64,000 nucleotides of DNA from Sphingomonas sp. (GTDB lineage Bacteria > Pseudomonadota > Alphaproteobacteria > Sphingomonadales > Sphingomonadaceae), in NCBI RefSeq assembly GCF_017744835.1, contig NZ_JAGIAM010000004.1, positions 248,001 to 312,000 of the forward strand. The letters are read 5' to 3'. Each line of letters opens with the position of its first letter. Position 1 is the first letter of the stretch. Of the stretch, positions 24,298 through 34,400 are shown piece after piece. The translations under genes and the position numbers were made by a program. The notes beneath the pieces are model-generated. The model made no database searches. It saw nothing but the letters and a program-made list of their open reading frames with translations, and was not told where the DNA came from.

Positions 24298-25605
24298 ATG
24301 ACGGGGGTCGCGACAAGGGCATCATGGGCGGAAAAGCTGTTGCTGGTGCGCGCGGCGCTGTGCGCTTCGGCCCTGACGGCACCGGCGCTTGCGCAGCCCG
24401 CAGCAGCGCAGAGTCGAGGCGAGGAAGTTCCGATCCAGCGCCAGCTGGACGAAGCGCGTGCCCAAATCGCGCAGCAGGAGCAGCGACTGCTCGAGCAGGA
24501 GCGACGAATCCAACTGTTGGAGCAACGCGTGCTCGCGTCATCCCAGGCAACGCAGCCCCCGCGCGACCAACTCGCGCAGGTACCGGCACCAGCCGAAAAG
24601 CAGCCGGTGCATGTCGGCGAAGCGCCGGCGGACGAAGACCAGCCACCAGCCGTCGCTATCCTCGACGAAAAGGGCTCAGTGCTCACGCGCGCTGGGCAAA
24701 TGATCACCGAAGTCGGCATCGACTATGGCCGCTCGGATCGCAATCGCGCTGTCTTCCGCGGCGTCGAGCTGATCGAATCGATCCTGGTCGGCGTATTCGA
24801 CATCAACGAAAGCAGGCAGGACATTCTCACGGCGTCGGCTTCGCTGCGCTACGGGCTGGCGCCGCGCCTGGAGATAGGCGCGCGCCTCCCTTGGATTTAT
24901 CGGTCAGACATGTCCATCGTCGCGCCCGTCGCCGGCAGCACCAACGACGACGCCGCGCGGACCATCGATAGCTCGGTGCAAGGGTCCGGGCTGGGCGACG
25001 TGGAGTTGACTGCTCGCTACCAGATCAACAATGGTGGGCGAAACAAGCCCTTTCTCATCGCAAACGCGCAGGCGACTCTGCCCACCGGACGAAGTTCGTT
25101 TGAGGTGGCGCGCGACGAGAACGGCAGTGCGATTGAGGTGGCCACGGGCGCGGGCTTCCTCGGGCTTTCTCCCAGCATAACGGCCGTGCTTCCGTCCGAG
25201 CCGGCGGTTCTGTTCGGGACCTTGGGCTACACCTTCAATCTTCCGAAAGACGTATCCACGAGGATCCCCCCGGTCGAAATCGACCGGGTGGACCCTGGCG
25301 ACGCAATCAACTTCTCGGCCGGCATCGGCTTGGCGCTCAACGAGCGCACCTCGCTGAGCCTCGGATATGCCCATTCATGGGTTTTCGGGACCAGAACTTG
25401 GACCAGGCAGCTTGATCGGGATTCGGGCGAACCCTCGGGCGACCAGACCGAGACGTTCTCGCGCGACCTGCAGGTTGGCCGGTTGCTGGTCGGCATCACC
25501 CAACGATTCTCGCCGCGCGTGATCGTCAACTGGTCTGTCGAGGTCGGAGCGACGCAAGACGCCCCCGATGTCCGCACATCGCTGCGCGTCCCGGTCGCCT
25601 TCTGA
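24298..25605 (+). CDS. Outer-membrane beta-barrel with N-terminal coiled coil (FapF-like exporter)
   Basis: 435 residues from the ATG at 24298. After a signal sequence (ALTAPALAQPAAAQS) comes a heptad coiled coil at about residues 45-85 (QLDEARAQIAQQEQRLLEQE...LLEQRVLAS). Then there is a Pro/Ala/Glu linker and a beta-barrel of about 300 residues with alternating strands (GDVELTARYQINNGG, SLSLGYAHSWVFGT, VNWSVEVGAT) ending in Phe. FapF of Pseudomonas has exactly this plan: a trimerising coiled coil plus a barrel that secretes amyloid subunits. It is the last gene of the operon, convergent with rmlD at 28 bases. Confidence 0.83.
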   Translation: MTGVATRASWAEKLLLVRAALCASALTAPALAQPAAAQSRGEEVPIQRQLDEARAQIAQQEQRLLEQERRIQLLEQRVLASSQATQPPRDQLAQVPAPAEKQPVHVGEAPADEDQPPAVAILDEKGSVLTRAGQMITEVGIDYGRSDRNRAVFRGVELIESILVGVFDINESRQDILTASASLRYGLAPRLEIGARLPWIYRSDMSIVAPVAGSTNDDAARTIDSSVQGSGLGDVELTARYQINNGGRNKPFLIANAQATLPTGRSSFEVARDENGSAIEVATGAGFLGLSPSITAVLPSEPAVLFGTLGYTFNLPKDVSTRIPPVEIDRVDPGDAINFSAGIGLALNERTSLSLGYAHSWVFGTRTWTRQLDRDSGEPSGDQTETFSRDLQVGRLLVGITQRFSPRVIVNWSVEVGATQDAPDVRTSLRVPVAF

Positions 25606-25632
25606 CGCGGATCGTGCGTGAAGCCGGTGCCG

Positions 25633-26553
25633 TCAGGGGTAGAGCGGGTGCGTCGCCGGTCGATGGATCGGACGACGTGCTTCGGCCACCATGCGGGCCA
25701 CCACCGGCTGGAGCGATGTTCGCCAGTCAGGCGGCCGATATCCGAATGTTTCGGCGAACCGGCTATTATCCAGACGGGAATTAGCCGGACGCTTTGCGGG
25801 CGAAGGATAAGCAGCGGAGGGAATATCGTCGACCGCTGCTGCCGGGCCGCCGCATGCAGCGCTGAACGCGAAGATACGGCGCGCAAAGTTCGCCCAATCG
25901 GTCTCGCCGCTGCCGACGAGATGGTATGTCGCGTCCAACCCTCGACGTTGCACGCCCCACAAATCCGCCATGCGCAGCAAGCCGTCGGCAACGTCGAATG
26001 CAGAGGTGGGGCAGCCCAGCTGATCGGCGACGACACGCAGGCGATTGCCTGATCCAGCCAGGCTCAGCATGGCCTTCACGAAATTGCGGCCGAACGGGCT
26101 GTAGATCCAGGAGGTTCGAACGATTGCAAAGGCCGCGCCGGAGTCCCTGACGGCCTGCTCGCCGGCGAGCTTGCTTGCGCCATATGCGTTCAACGGACCC
26201 ACTGGATCTTCCTCGCGATAGGGCCTGCCATTCGATCCATCGAAGACATAATCCGTGGAGAGGTGGATGATCGGCGCTCCCGCGCGAGCGGCAGCGCGTG
26301 CAAGTAGGGCCGGCCCGTCCGCATTTGTCGCCATCGCGACGTCCGGTTCCGACTCGGCAAGGTCAACCGCGGTATAGGCCGCAAGGCTGAAGATCAGGTC
26401 GGGACAGGTCTGCGCGACTGTCCGCTCGATCGTACGCGGGTCGAGAAGGTCGAAGGCGGGACGCTGCGCAAAGACCAGCTCGTGCCGGGCGCCCGCCTTT
26501 TCCGCCAGACAATGCGCCACCTGCCCGCTGCGCCCGGTCACCAGGATGCGCAT
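25633..26553 (-). CDS. rmlD: dTDP-4-dehydrorhamnose reductase
   Basis: 306 residues from the ATG at 26553, which overlaps the rmlB stop codon (TGATG). It reduces dTDP-6-deoxy-L-lyxo-4-hexulose to dTDP-L-rhamnose with NAD(P)H. Seen: the Rossmann motif [16 protein letters not shown], with GxxGQ as usual for RmlD; LSTDYVFDGSNGRPYREED with the catalytic Tyr; and YGASKLAGEQAV, the YxxxK motif. It is the last gene of the rmlACBD unit. Confidence 0.95.
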   Translation of the reverse strand: MRILVTGRSGQVAHCLAEKAGARHELVFAQRPAFDLLDPRTIERTVAQTCPDLIFSLAAYTAVDLAESEPDVAMATNADGPALLARAAARAGAPIIHLSTDYVFDGSNGRPYREEDPVGPLNAYGASKLAGEQAVRDSGAAFAIVRTSWIYSPFGRNFVKAMLSLAGSGNRLRVVADQLGCPTSAFDVADGLLRMADLWGVQRRGLDATYHLVGSGETDWANFARRIFAFSAACGGPAAAVDDIPSAAYPSPAKRPANSRLDNSRFAETFGYRPPDWRTSLQPVVARMVAEARRPIHRPATHPLYP

Positions 26554-27605
26554 CACGCGTAGACCCCCAGACGCTCGCCGGCATAATTGCCCGAGCGGAT
26601 CGGCTCCCACCACCAACGATTGTCCAGATACCAATCGATCGTGCTCTCGAGTCCGGATTCGAAGCTCTGGCGCGGACGCCAGCCAAGCTCGTCCATGATT
26701 TTCGACGCGTCGATCGCATAGCGGCGATCGTGCCCGGGGCGGTCATTTACGAAGGTGATCAGCTCGCGCCTGGCGTGGCGGAGTGGAAGGCGCCGATCGA
26801 TCGCGTCGCAGATCGCCTCGACGACCGCGAGGTTGGAGCGCTCCTCTCCCCCTCCGATATTATAGCTTTCGCCGACGCTGCCCCGCAGGAGCACCAGTTC
26901 GAGCGCACGGGCATGATCTTCGACATGGAGCCAGTCGCGCACATTGGCGCCCGTCCCATAGACGCAAAGCGGCTTGGCTTCGAGTGCGTTCAGGATCGAA
27001 AGCGGGATCAGCTTCTCGGGGAAGTGGTACGGGCCATAGTTGTTGGAGCAGTTCGACAGGACGACAGGAAGCCCGTAGGAAGCATGCCACGCCCGAACCA
27101 GATGGTCGGAGGCGGCCTTGGACGCCGAATAGGGCGAGGTCGGCGCATAGCGAGTCTCCTCGGTGAATCTCCCGTCGTCGAAGGGGAGATCGCCAAATAC
27201 TTCATCCGTTGAGACATGATGAAAGCGGAATGCGCGCTTTTCCTCGGAAGGAAGGCTACGCCAATAATCGAGGCTGCTCGACAGAAGGCGGAATGTGCCG
27301 ACGATGTTGGTGTCGATAAACGCCTGCGGCCCATCGATCGACCGATCGACGTGAGTCTCGGCCGCGAGATGCACGATACCCTCCACTCGTTCAGCGCGGA
27401 GCAGCTCGGCGACAAGCGGCACGTCCGCGATGTCCCCTTCGACTAAGCGGTATTCGGCGCAGGCGGCCACCTGCCTCAGCGAGGCGGTGTTGCCGGCATA
27501 GGTCAGCCTGTCCAGGTTGATCACACGTCTTCCGCTGCCGATCAGTTGCCGCACGACAGCAGAACCAATGAATCCGGCGCCTCCGGTTACGAGCACCGTG
27601 CGCAT
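26553..27605 (-). CDS. rmlB: dTDP-glucose 4,6-dehydratase
   Basis: 350 residues from the ATG at 27605. An upstream in-frame extension lacks family sequence and lies inside rmlC. It converts dTDP-glucose to dTDP-4-keto-6-deoxyglucose. Seen: NAD-binding [13 protein letters not shown], the dehydratase motif [33 protein letters not shown] with the catalytic YxxxK, and [18 protein letters not shown]. The product could also feed the DegT aminotransferase encoded at 62612. Confidence 0.96.
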   Translation of the reverse strand: MRTVLVTGGAGFIGSAVVRQLIGSGRRVINLDRLTYAGNTASLRQVAACAEYRLVEGDIADVPLVAELLRAERVEGIVHLAAETHVDRSIDGPQAFIDTNIVGTFRLLSSSLDYWRSLPSEEKRAFRFHHVSTDEVFGDLPFDDGRFTEETRYAPTSPYSASKAASDHLVRAWHASYGLPVVLSNCSNNYGPYHFPEKLIPLSILNALEAKPLCVYGTGANVRDWLHVEDHARALELVLLRGSVGESYNIGGGEERSNLAVVEAICDAIDRRLPLRHARRELITFVNDRPGHDRRYAIDASKIMDELGWRPRQSFESGLESTIDWYLDNRWWWEPIRSGNYAGERLGVYA

Positions 27606-28171
27606 CACGCTGCCCCATAGGTGAAGGGCGAGAGGAAATGGCGGAAGTTCAGTCCATTCGCATCCTTGGCGGACAATATCGCCGTGTCGGCAAGCGGCCA
27701 TTCGATAGCGAGATCGGGATCGTCCCAGCGCAACGTCCCCTCGCATTCGGGCGCATAGCCGGCGCTTACCTTGTACAGCACCTCCACGTCCGACGTGAGC
27801 GCGAGGAATCCATGCGCAAACCCGGTTGGGATCAGGAGCTGGTTCCATTTCTCGGCCGACAGCTCGGCCGCGACCCATTTGCCGTAGCTTGGCGATCCCC
27901 GCCGAATGTCGACTGCGACGTCGAAAATGGCCCCGCGGAGCACGCGAACCAATTTTGCCTGCGCATGCGGCGGCGCCTGATAATGCAGGCCCCGCACCGT
28001 GCCGATCCCCGCGCTGAACGAATGGTTCTCCTGCACCCAGTCGATGGAGACGCCCTGCGCCTCGAGATCGGAGCGCTTGAACACTTCGGAAAAGTAGCCG
28101 CGCCGGTCACTGTAACGCGGAGGAACGATCTCCAGCACGTCTCCGATGGCCAGTCGCTCAAGGTGGGTCAT
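27605..28171 (-). CDS. rmlC: dTDP-4-dehydrorhamnose 3,5-epimerase
   Basis: 188 residues from the ATG at 28171, which overlaps the rmlA stop (ATGA). It performs double epimerisation at C3 and C5 of dTDP-4-keto-6-deoxyglucose. Seen: the RmlC cupin signatures [39 protein letters not shown] with the catalytic His, and [11 protein letters not shown]. Length is normal. Its stop overlaps the rmlB start. Confidence 0.96.
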   Translation of the reverse strand: MTHLERLAIGDVLEIVPPRYSDRRGYFSEVFKRSDLEAQGVSIDWVQENHSFSAGIGTVRGLHYQAPPHAQAKLVRVLRGAIFDVAVDIRRGSPSYGKWVAAELSAEKWNQLLIPTGFAHGFLALTSDVEVLYKVSAGYAPECEGTLRWDDPDLAIEWPLADTAILSAKDANGLNFRHFLSPFTYGAA

Positions 28172-29046
28172 AGCGGCGATCCCGCCAGCTCGTTCAGATA
28201 GTCCGCATAGCCAGTCCGCCCCAGGTGCAATGCGCGGGACCGCACCGCCTCCTTGCAGATCCATCCCGCGCCCAGCGCGATCTCTTCGGGACAGGCGATC
28301 TTGACGCCGGTGCGGCGTTCGACCGTACGGACAAAGGCTCCAGCATCGTGGAGACTTTCATGCGTGCCCGTGTCAAGCCATGCATAGCCTCGGCCCAACC
28401 GCATTACGTTGAGATCACCGCGTTCCATATAGGCGCGATTGACGTCGGTGATCTCGAGCTCTCCGCGGGCAGAGGGCCTTACCGAACGGGCGATGGCGAC
28501 CACGTCCGCGTCGAAGAAATAGAGGCCGGTCACCGCCCAATTGGACTGGGGGCGGAGGGGCTTTTCCTCGATGTTCATAGCCCTGCCGGAAGCGTCGAAC
28601 TCGATCACGCCGTATCGTTCGGGGTCCTCGACCTGGTGTACGAAGACCGTCGCTCCGCCACCGGCGGCACTATCCGCCGCGAACCGGCATTTCTCCCCCA
28701 TCTTGTCGCCATAATAGATGTTGTCGCCAAGGATGAGAGCGCTGGGACCCCCATCAATGAAATCGGCCCCGATCAGGAAGGCTTCGGCCAGTCCATTCGG
28801 ATGATCCTGCTGCGCATAGGAGAAGCACACGCCGAAAGCCTCGCCGTCGCCGAGCAGGGCCCGAAACTGAGGAAGGTCGCGCGGCGTCGATATGATCAAT
28901 ATGTCGCGGATGCCGGCAAGCATCAGAATAGATAGTGGATAATAGATCATCGGCTTGTCGAAGACGGGTAACAGCTGTTTCGACACCGACAATGTTGCCG
29001 GGAACAAACGGGTCCCGCTGCCGCCCGCGAGGATGATGCCCTTCAT
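28168..29046 (-). CDS. rmlA: Glucose-1-phosphate thymidylyltransferase
   Basis: 292 residues. It makes dTDP-glucose from dTTP and glucose-1-phosphate. Seen: the nucleotidyltransferase signature [20 protein letters not shown], the lysine in [47 protein letters not shown], and [15 protein letters not shown]. It is the first gene of the overlapping rmlA-rmlC-rmlB-rmlD transcript. The promoter must lie in the 450-base region to the right. Confidence 0.97.
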   Translation of the reverse strand: MKGIILAGGSGTRLFPATLSVSKQLLPVFDKPMIYYPLSILMLAGIRDILIISTPRDLPQFRALLGDGEAFGVCFSYAQQDHPNGLAEAFLIGADFIDGGPSALILGDNIYYGDKMGEKCRFAADSAAGGGATVFVHQVEDPERYGVIEFDASGRAMNIEEKPLRPQSNWAVTGLYFFDADVVAIARSVRPSARGELEITDVNRAYMERGDLNVMRLGRGYAWLDTGTHESLHDAGAFVRTVERRTGVKIACPEEIALGAGWICKEAVRSRALHLGRTGYADYLNELAGSPL

Positions 29047-29494
29047 ATCCGCCCGTTTCCGATCATCTGCCGCCGCCGTGGCAGCATTGCACCGGGCGAT
29101 TCCTACCTACCCCGCGAGCGCAGACAATTATCCAATACCAGCCCTGAATATGCCCTCCTGCTTCCAGCCCATAGTCGATCGTGCCGCGCCGCAACGCAGG
29201 CCTCAACAAGGATAAGGCGAAGACTGACGTCCGCGCATACGAGCCGGGCACGGCGCTGCAAAATTGCCGCGACACCCCGCGGGGGAATGCAATACCAAAT
29301 AGCCCATTGAGGCGTGTATGGGTTCAAACCCCTACTCCATAATGGTGACGCCGCTACTTACTATTTCCCTTCGCGACACCTATTGGGCTCCCCACCTGCC
29401 CGACCATTATCCGAATTACCCAAAGACTCTCGCCACACCGGGAGCCATAATCGACTGGTCAAGGTGAGCTTGGCAAATACAACAGGGGGAATAC
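29047..29494. other. Divergent intergenic region between rmlA and the small LuxR gene
   Basis: 448 bases. It holds the rmlACBD promoter (minus) and the promoter of the LuxR gene (plus). A T-loop-like gggttcaaaccc at 29331-29342 is not part of a foldable tRNA. No gene is recognised. A clear ribosome site (AGGGGGA) marks the right end. Confidence 0.45.
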
Positions 29495-29746
29495 ATGCCA
29501 CGATTTGATTTCGAAGAGATACAACTCACAAATCGCGAGTCGGAAGTACTCCAACTCGTCGCCCTAGGGTTGTCGGCCAAAGAAGCCGCGGTCGAACTGG
29601 ATATTTCGCCATGCACGATCGAGCGTCACATCGAAAATGTTCGACTTAAAACCCGAACACGAAACAGAGTGCATATGGTCGCGCACGTGATACGCGAAGG
29701 AATGCTTCCTGCCGACAATCGGCCCCGGCGCATGTCATATCACTAA
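29495..29746 (+). CDS. Stand-alone LuxR/GerE-type HTH regulator
   Basis: 83 residues consisting almost only of the GerE DNA-binding domain: LTNRESEVLQLVALGLSAKE, then LDISPCTIERHIENVRLKTR. AGGGGGA precedes the ATG at 4-base spacing. It has no sensory domain and resembles short orphan regulators. Its stop codon directly abuts the stop of the convergent PPTase gene. It may control the neighbouring rml or NRPS/PKS genes. Confidence 0.87.
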   Translation: MPRFDFEEIQLTNRESEVLQLVALGLSAKEAAVELDISPCTIERHIENVRLKTRTRNRVHMVAHVIREGMLPADNRPRRMSYH

Positions 29747-30454
29747 TCAGAATGAAATCAGCGGAGTCGCACGTGCCCATGAGGCTGCATAATTTCTCAT
29801 CGCGATGGCGCCTGCGTGGACCTGGGATTGACCGATCCGCACAGGCGTCGTCATTTCACCAGGCGCGCACTCGATTGTATTGAAGCCGTTCAGCCCCTGC
29901 CCCACCGCCTTAAGACAGGCCTCCTTGCGAGTCCAAATCCGCAGGAAATCCCGATGGAATGCCGGACTGTCCGGCGAATTGGCCTGCAGGAACGACTTCT
30001 CCCTTTCCGTGAAATAGACAGACGCGAGGTCCTCCGCATCCGTGATCGTACGGATTTGTTCGATGTCGAGGCCGATCTCCGCTCCTGGAGCCACGCCCAG
30101 CAACGCATGGTCGCCGCTGTAGCTCAAACTGCACTGGATGTCGGGATAGCCCGCCAATTGGGGTTTACCCAAAGGTGTAGTGCTGAAAGCTTGGCGATAC
30201 GATGCCAAGCCGAAATAAGCCTCGATCAGGATTCGCAGCGCAGCATGGGCAGCGACATAGCGTTCGCGCGACTTCGGGTTGACGAACCGCATGGCTCGCT
30301 GCTGCTCGCGTACCGAGAGCAATCTCCACGCTCGCGTGGGGGGCGGCCGCTGGGCAGCCAAGAGCCAGATCGGGAACGGGGCGGCCTCGCAAGGAATCTG
30401 CTCGGCTTCTATCCCGAGTTCGCCCAGGCCTTCGTAAACAGCGCTAGCCGGCAC
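29747..30454 (-). CDS. 4'-phosphopantetheinyl transferase, Sfp type
   Basis: About 235 residues from a GTG at 30454, which overlaps the upstream GT2 gene by 11 bases. The frame extends to 30592 but has no better start. It transfers phosphopantetheine from CoA to carrier-protein serines. Family motifs: PQLAGYPDIQCSLSYSGDHA, IGLDIEQIR (Mg/CoA site) and FLRIWTRKEACLKAVGQGL. It is the last gene of the NRPS/PKS operon and should activate the PCP at Ser1486 and the ACP at Ser1779 of those enzymes. Confidence 0.92.
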   Translation of the reverse strand: MPASAVYEGLGELGIEAEQIPCEAAPFPIWLLAAQRPPPTRAWRLLSVREQQRAMRFVNPKSRERYVAAHAALRILIEAYFGLASYRQAFSTTPLGKPQLAGYPDIQCSLSYSGDHALLGVAPGAEIGLDIEQIRTITDAEDLASVYFTEREKSFLQANSPDSPAFHRDFLRIWTRKEACLKAVGQGLNGFNTIECAPGEMTTPVRIGQSQVHAGAIAMRNYAASWARATPLISF

Positions 30455-31454
30455 GTCTGCGATACCCGTTTGGCCGGAAGCGGCTCGGCGCAAAGCTGGA
30501 ATGTCGCAGGAAGTCCGCCAAGAGCTGCGGCGGGTCACCACTGGTCGCGCCGGACGCCATCTGCCTTGCGCGGGCGAAAACATGCCCCACAAGCCAAGCC
30601 AGGTCGGCGAGCATCGCGTAGGGTCTGCCGTGGTTCTTCAGGAAATAATGGCGGCGCGATTGGAACCAATACGCCGGAAGACGACGAAGCTTGAGCTGTC
30701 GACCGGTTACCCCGGTGCTTTGACCTGCCACGTGGAGAACTACTGCTCCGGGGACGTACCAGCACTCCCACCCGGATTTGCGCGCGTGCAGGCAGAAATC
30801 CGTCTCCTCATAGTAAAGGAAATAACCTTCATCGAAACCAAGCCCGCCTTCGAACAGGTCCCGGCGAACGATCAGGCTCGCGCCAGATACCCAATCGACC
30901 TGCTCGCACGAATTGCCGACCCGACGCAGGACCGCATTGTTCTTGAGGAGCCGCGTGAGCAGGCCGAACCTTGCCCCCCGTTCGAGCTCACCCAGAATGT
31001 TGGGAAAACGAAAAGCATAGGGCCAAGGACTGCCATCGCCTTCGAGAAGGCCGCTGCCCGCAATGCCCGCAGCCGGATGGGTGGCCATGAAGCGGGCCAA
31101 GCAAGCAGCAGCGTTGGGGCGCACCTCGGTGTCAGGATTCAACAGCCAGAACAGCTCGGCAGGAGCCGCTTGCGCGCGCGCCCAGCGGATCGCCATGTTG
31201 TTGCCGGCACCGAAGCCGCCATTCGCAGGGGAGCGAAGCAACACGACCCATTGCCACTCGCGGGCGCGGATGGCGGCTTCGATATGGTCTGCCGAGCCGT
31301 CCGGCGAGTTGTTGTCGACAACCACCGCCCGGAGCCTCGGCACGCTCGCCCGCTCCGTCTCCAGACTCTCCAGGCACGCGACCACGAGCGAGCCGGTGCA
31401 GAAGTTGACGACGATGACGTCTATCGAGGGGAGCGAGATTGGCGCCATCGTCAT
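30444..31454 (-). CDS. GT2-family glycosyltransferase (rhamnosyltransferase-like)
   Basis: 336 residues. The GT2 fold is evident: IDVIVVNFCTGSLVVACLES, VVVDNNSPDGSADHI, NGGFGAGNNMAIRWA and the DxD-like LLNPDTEV. Next is a VDWVSGASLIVRRDLFE acceptor region with YYEETDFCLHARKSGWE. The pattern resembles rhamnosyltransferases of the RfbF/WbbL type, and dTDP-rhamnose genes lie nearby. Its start overlaps the PKS stop codon (ATGA). It probably glycosylates the NRPS/PKS product; the acceptor is inferred from the operon. Confidence 0.9.
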   Translation of the reverse strand: MTMAPISLPSIDVIVVNFCTGSLVVACLESLETERASVPRLRAVVVDNNSPDGSADHIEAAIRAREWQWVVLLRSPANGGFGAGNNMAIRWARAQAAPAELFWLLNPDTEVRPNAAACLARFMATHPAAGIAGSGLLEGDGSPWPYAFRFPNILGELERGARFGLLTRLLKNNAVLRRVGNSCEQVDWVSGASLIVRRDLFEGGLGFDEGYFLYYEETDFCLHARKSGWECWYVPGAVVLHVAGQSTGVTGRQLKLRRLPAYWFQSRRHYFLKNHGRPYAMLADLAWLVGHVFARARQMASGATSGDPPQLLADFLRHSSFAPSRFRPNGYRRRAG

Positions 31455-34400
31455 TCGGCCGCCACCGCGCAGGCCGGCGCGTACGGCAAATGGACGCCGG
31501 TGTCCGCGTCGAGCCCGTCCATGGCGGCGTCCACCGCTTCTTGGAAGCGTAGGGCGAGGACCTCGACATTTGGCTCCTGCAAGGCGCTGCTATGCCCGCC
31601 CGGGACCGGAATGACGCTCACTTCGCCTGCGACGCGCCTCCCCCAGCCCAGCGCGGAATCGCTGTAAATCTCGCCATAGGGCGCATCGTCGACGGTACCG
31701 TTGCCGGAGGTAGCCATGAACAACACCACGGTGCCGCCGCCAAACAGCCCGGCCGGTCGGTGTCGCGCATGGGCGACCTCGTAGAGCTTGAGGAAGGAGA
31801 TCCCGGGTGCGCTGCTCGAAGTGGGAGGTGCGGCAACGGCATGGTTCGCGCGCCGAAGCTGCTGCACGGCCTGGCGATCGCGAGCCCTGCGCAATCGCGA
31901 CCCCAGCTCCCATGCAGCGGCATTGATCGCGCGACGAACCAAGGCGGGAAGCACCAGCAGGCTTTTCCTCTGTGCGAAGAGCATCCGCACTCGATTGAGC
32001 CGTGCGCGCGTGGCTACGAAGGAGCGCTTGGCAGATGCCACATCGGCGGCGTCGATGATGCCGACAAAGGCTACGCGCTCGCCAATTTCTTCCAGCTGCC
32101 GGGCCATTTCGAAGGCGATCACGCCACCAGCACACAGGCCGGCAAGCAGATATGGGCCATGCGGTTGCAGCGCGCGAACACGCTCCACATAGTTGGCGGC
32201 CATCTCATCGATGCGCGTGTGCGCGAACCCCGTGGCGCCGCGCAGCGGCTCCAGACCGTAAATTGCACGCTCTGGGTTCAAACGCAGCGCAAGTCCCCGA
32301 TAGAGGAGCGTCTCTCCCAAGCCGTCGTGCACAAAGAAGATCGGCGCGCGCGCACCTCCTGGTCGAATCGAAGTGACCTGCGGAAGACCCGGCGCAGGAT
32401 CGTCGCCGCCGCGCTCTGATGGTGTCTCCGCGCCATTGGGATCGAGGGCGCGCGCCAGATTCTCGACCGTCGGCCGATCGAGCAGCGCAGCGAGCGGCAG
32501 GCTCTTGCCCGTCTTCTTGCGCAGCCGATTGGTGAACTGCACGGCAAGGAGGGAATGCCCCCCAAGATCAAAGAAATTATCCGTGCGGCGGACGCAATCC
32601 AGCCCGAGAAGGTCGCCCCAGAGATCAGCGATGCTCTGCTCCATTGGCGTCCGCGGCAGATCCTCCGCGGAGCCCTCGCCACGAGACGCCCCGGCGATCC
32701 CGAGTGGCCGCGGCTTGCGCAGGAGCGCCAGAGCCGGCTCGAGCGGATAAGGCGAGACGATCGTGTGCGGGCGCAGGTCGCGGGAGAGGACGTGCTCGAG
32801 GACCGCCACACCTTCCTCGGGCAGAATACCATCCAGCTGCGGACGGAGCCCCTTCTTCTCTTCTGCTTTTGAATCCAGGGCCAGCGGCTGGACGCCGGAA
32901 AGCAGCGCCGCGTCACGGACGCGGACCATCATGAATTCGCTCGCATCCACGAGCACGTCGCCCCCCTCGTTCGTGACTATGACGTCGAAGGTGGCGGTCT
33001 GCGTCTCGCCATTCGTGGGCCGTCGATAGCGGATATGGCTTACGATGCGTGCCGGCAGCGGCCGGTGCAGCATGATCCGGCGGTAGGAAAAAGGAGCGAA
33101 GAAGTCTCTCTTGGCGTCGTAGCCGGGGATGAGCGCCTGCGCCCCCGCCGTAGCGAGATCGAGCAGCGCCGGATGCAACCGGATCACATCGACATCGCCG
33201 TGAAAGGCGGCATCGAGCTCGAGATGAAGCACCGCTTCATCCTCACCGAGCTCGGTCCGCCGCACATTGTGCCACCGGGGGCCGAAGTCGAGCACATGGC
33301 TTTGTTCCCGGTTCCCCGCACGGGTGGTGAGGCAGCGGGCCGAGATCGCCGGGATATCGATCGCGGCCTCGGATGTCTCCGCCGACATCCGGATCGTGCC
33401 GGTCGCATGCTCGCTCCATGCCGGCTCCGCGAGTCCGCGGCCCGATATGGTGAAGCGCCAGTCGCGCCCCACCCTGCGCCGCAGATGCACGCGCAAATGG
33501 CGTTCCTCGCCGTCGGCCACCGAGAAGGGCGAAAGAAAAGTCACGTCGGACAGGATTGCCGGGCCGGGATCGATCAAATCGAACGCGGCGCGGGCGAGCT
33601 CCAGATATCCGGTTCCGGGAATAAGCGCGCCGCCGGACACGCGATGCTCCCCGAGCAGCCAGTGCCTTTCGGGAGACAGCGATCCCGTCACCACATATTC
33701 ATCTTCCGAAACGGCGTGCAAGCGATCGAGAAACGGATGGTGGACTTCCTCGCCGATCCGGTCCTGTTCCGTGTTGCAGATACCGTCGGCGGAAGCGGAA
33801 AGTGCCGCCGCCATGCCGACTTCGCGCCATTGGCTCCAGGCGACGGAAATCACCCGCGTCGCCGGGTCCTCGTGGCGGGCCTGGGCGAAGCTGTCGAGAA
33901 AGGCGTTCGCCGCTGCATAGCCGGCCTGCCCCGGCAGGCCCGCAAAGGCGCTGACTGAAGAGAAGAGGAGCAGGAACTCGGGCCGGTCTGTCGCGAGCGC
34001 AGCATCGAGAATATGCGTGCCGGCAACCTTGGGACGAAGAACGGCCTCGATCGCGCCGCGAGTCCCCGTCTCGATCAGCGCATCGTCGAGGGTCCCGGCA
34101 GCGTGGAAGACGCCCCTGATCCGCCCGAACCGGGCGCGTACCTGCCGCACCGCCCGGCCGACTGCGCGCGCGTCCGTCAGGTCGGCCACGAACAGCTCGA
34201 CCTTACCGCCCGCCGCTTCGATGGCCAGGAGCTTCCGAACACGCTCGGCGGTCTTCGGATCGAGCGCGTTGTTCGCGAGGAGATCGGCCCATTGGTGGCG
34301 CGGCGGCAGCGGGCTGCGGGCGATCAGCGCGACATTGGCCGAATATTGCTGGGCGAGATGCCGCGCTATCGTGAGGCCGAGCCCGCCCAGGCCGCCCGTA

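Noticed and set aside
29331-29342. gggttcaaaccc, resembling a tRNA T-arm
   Set aside because: No acceptor, D-arm or anticodon arm can be folded around it on either strand.
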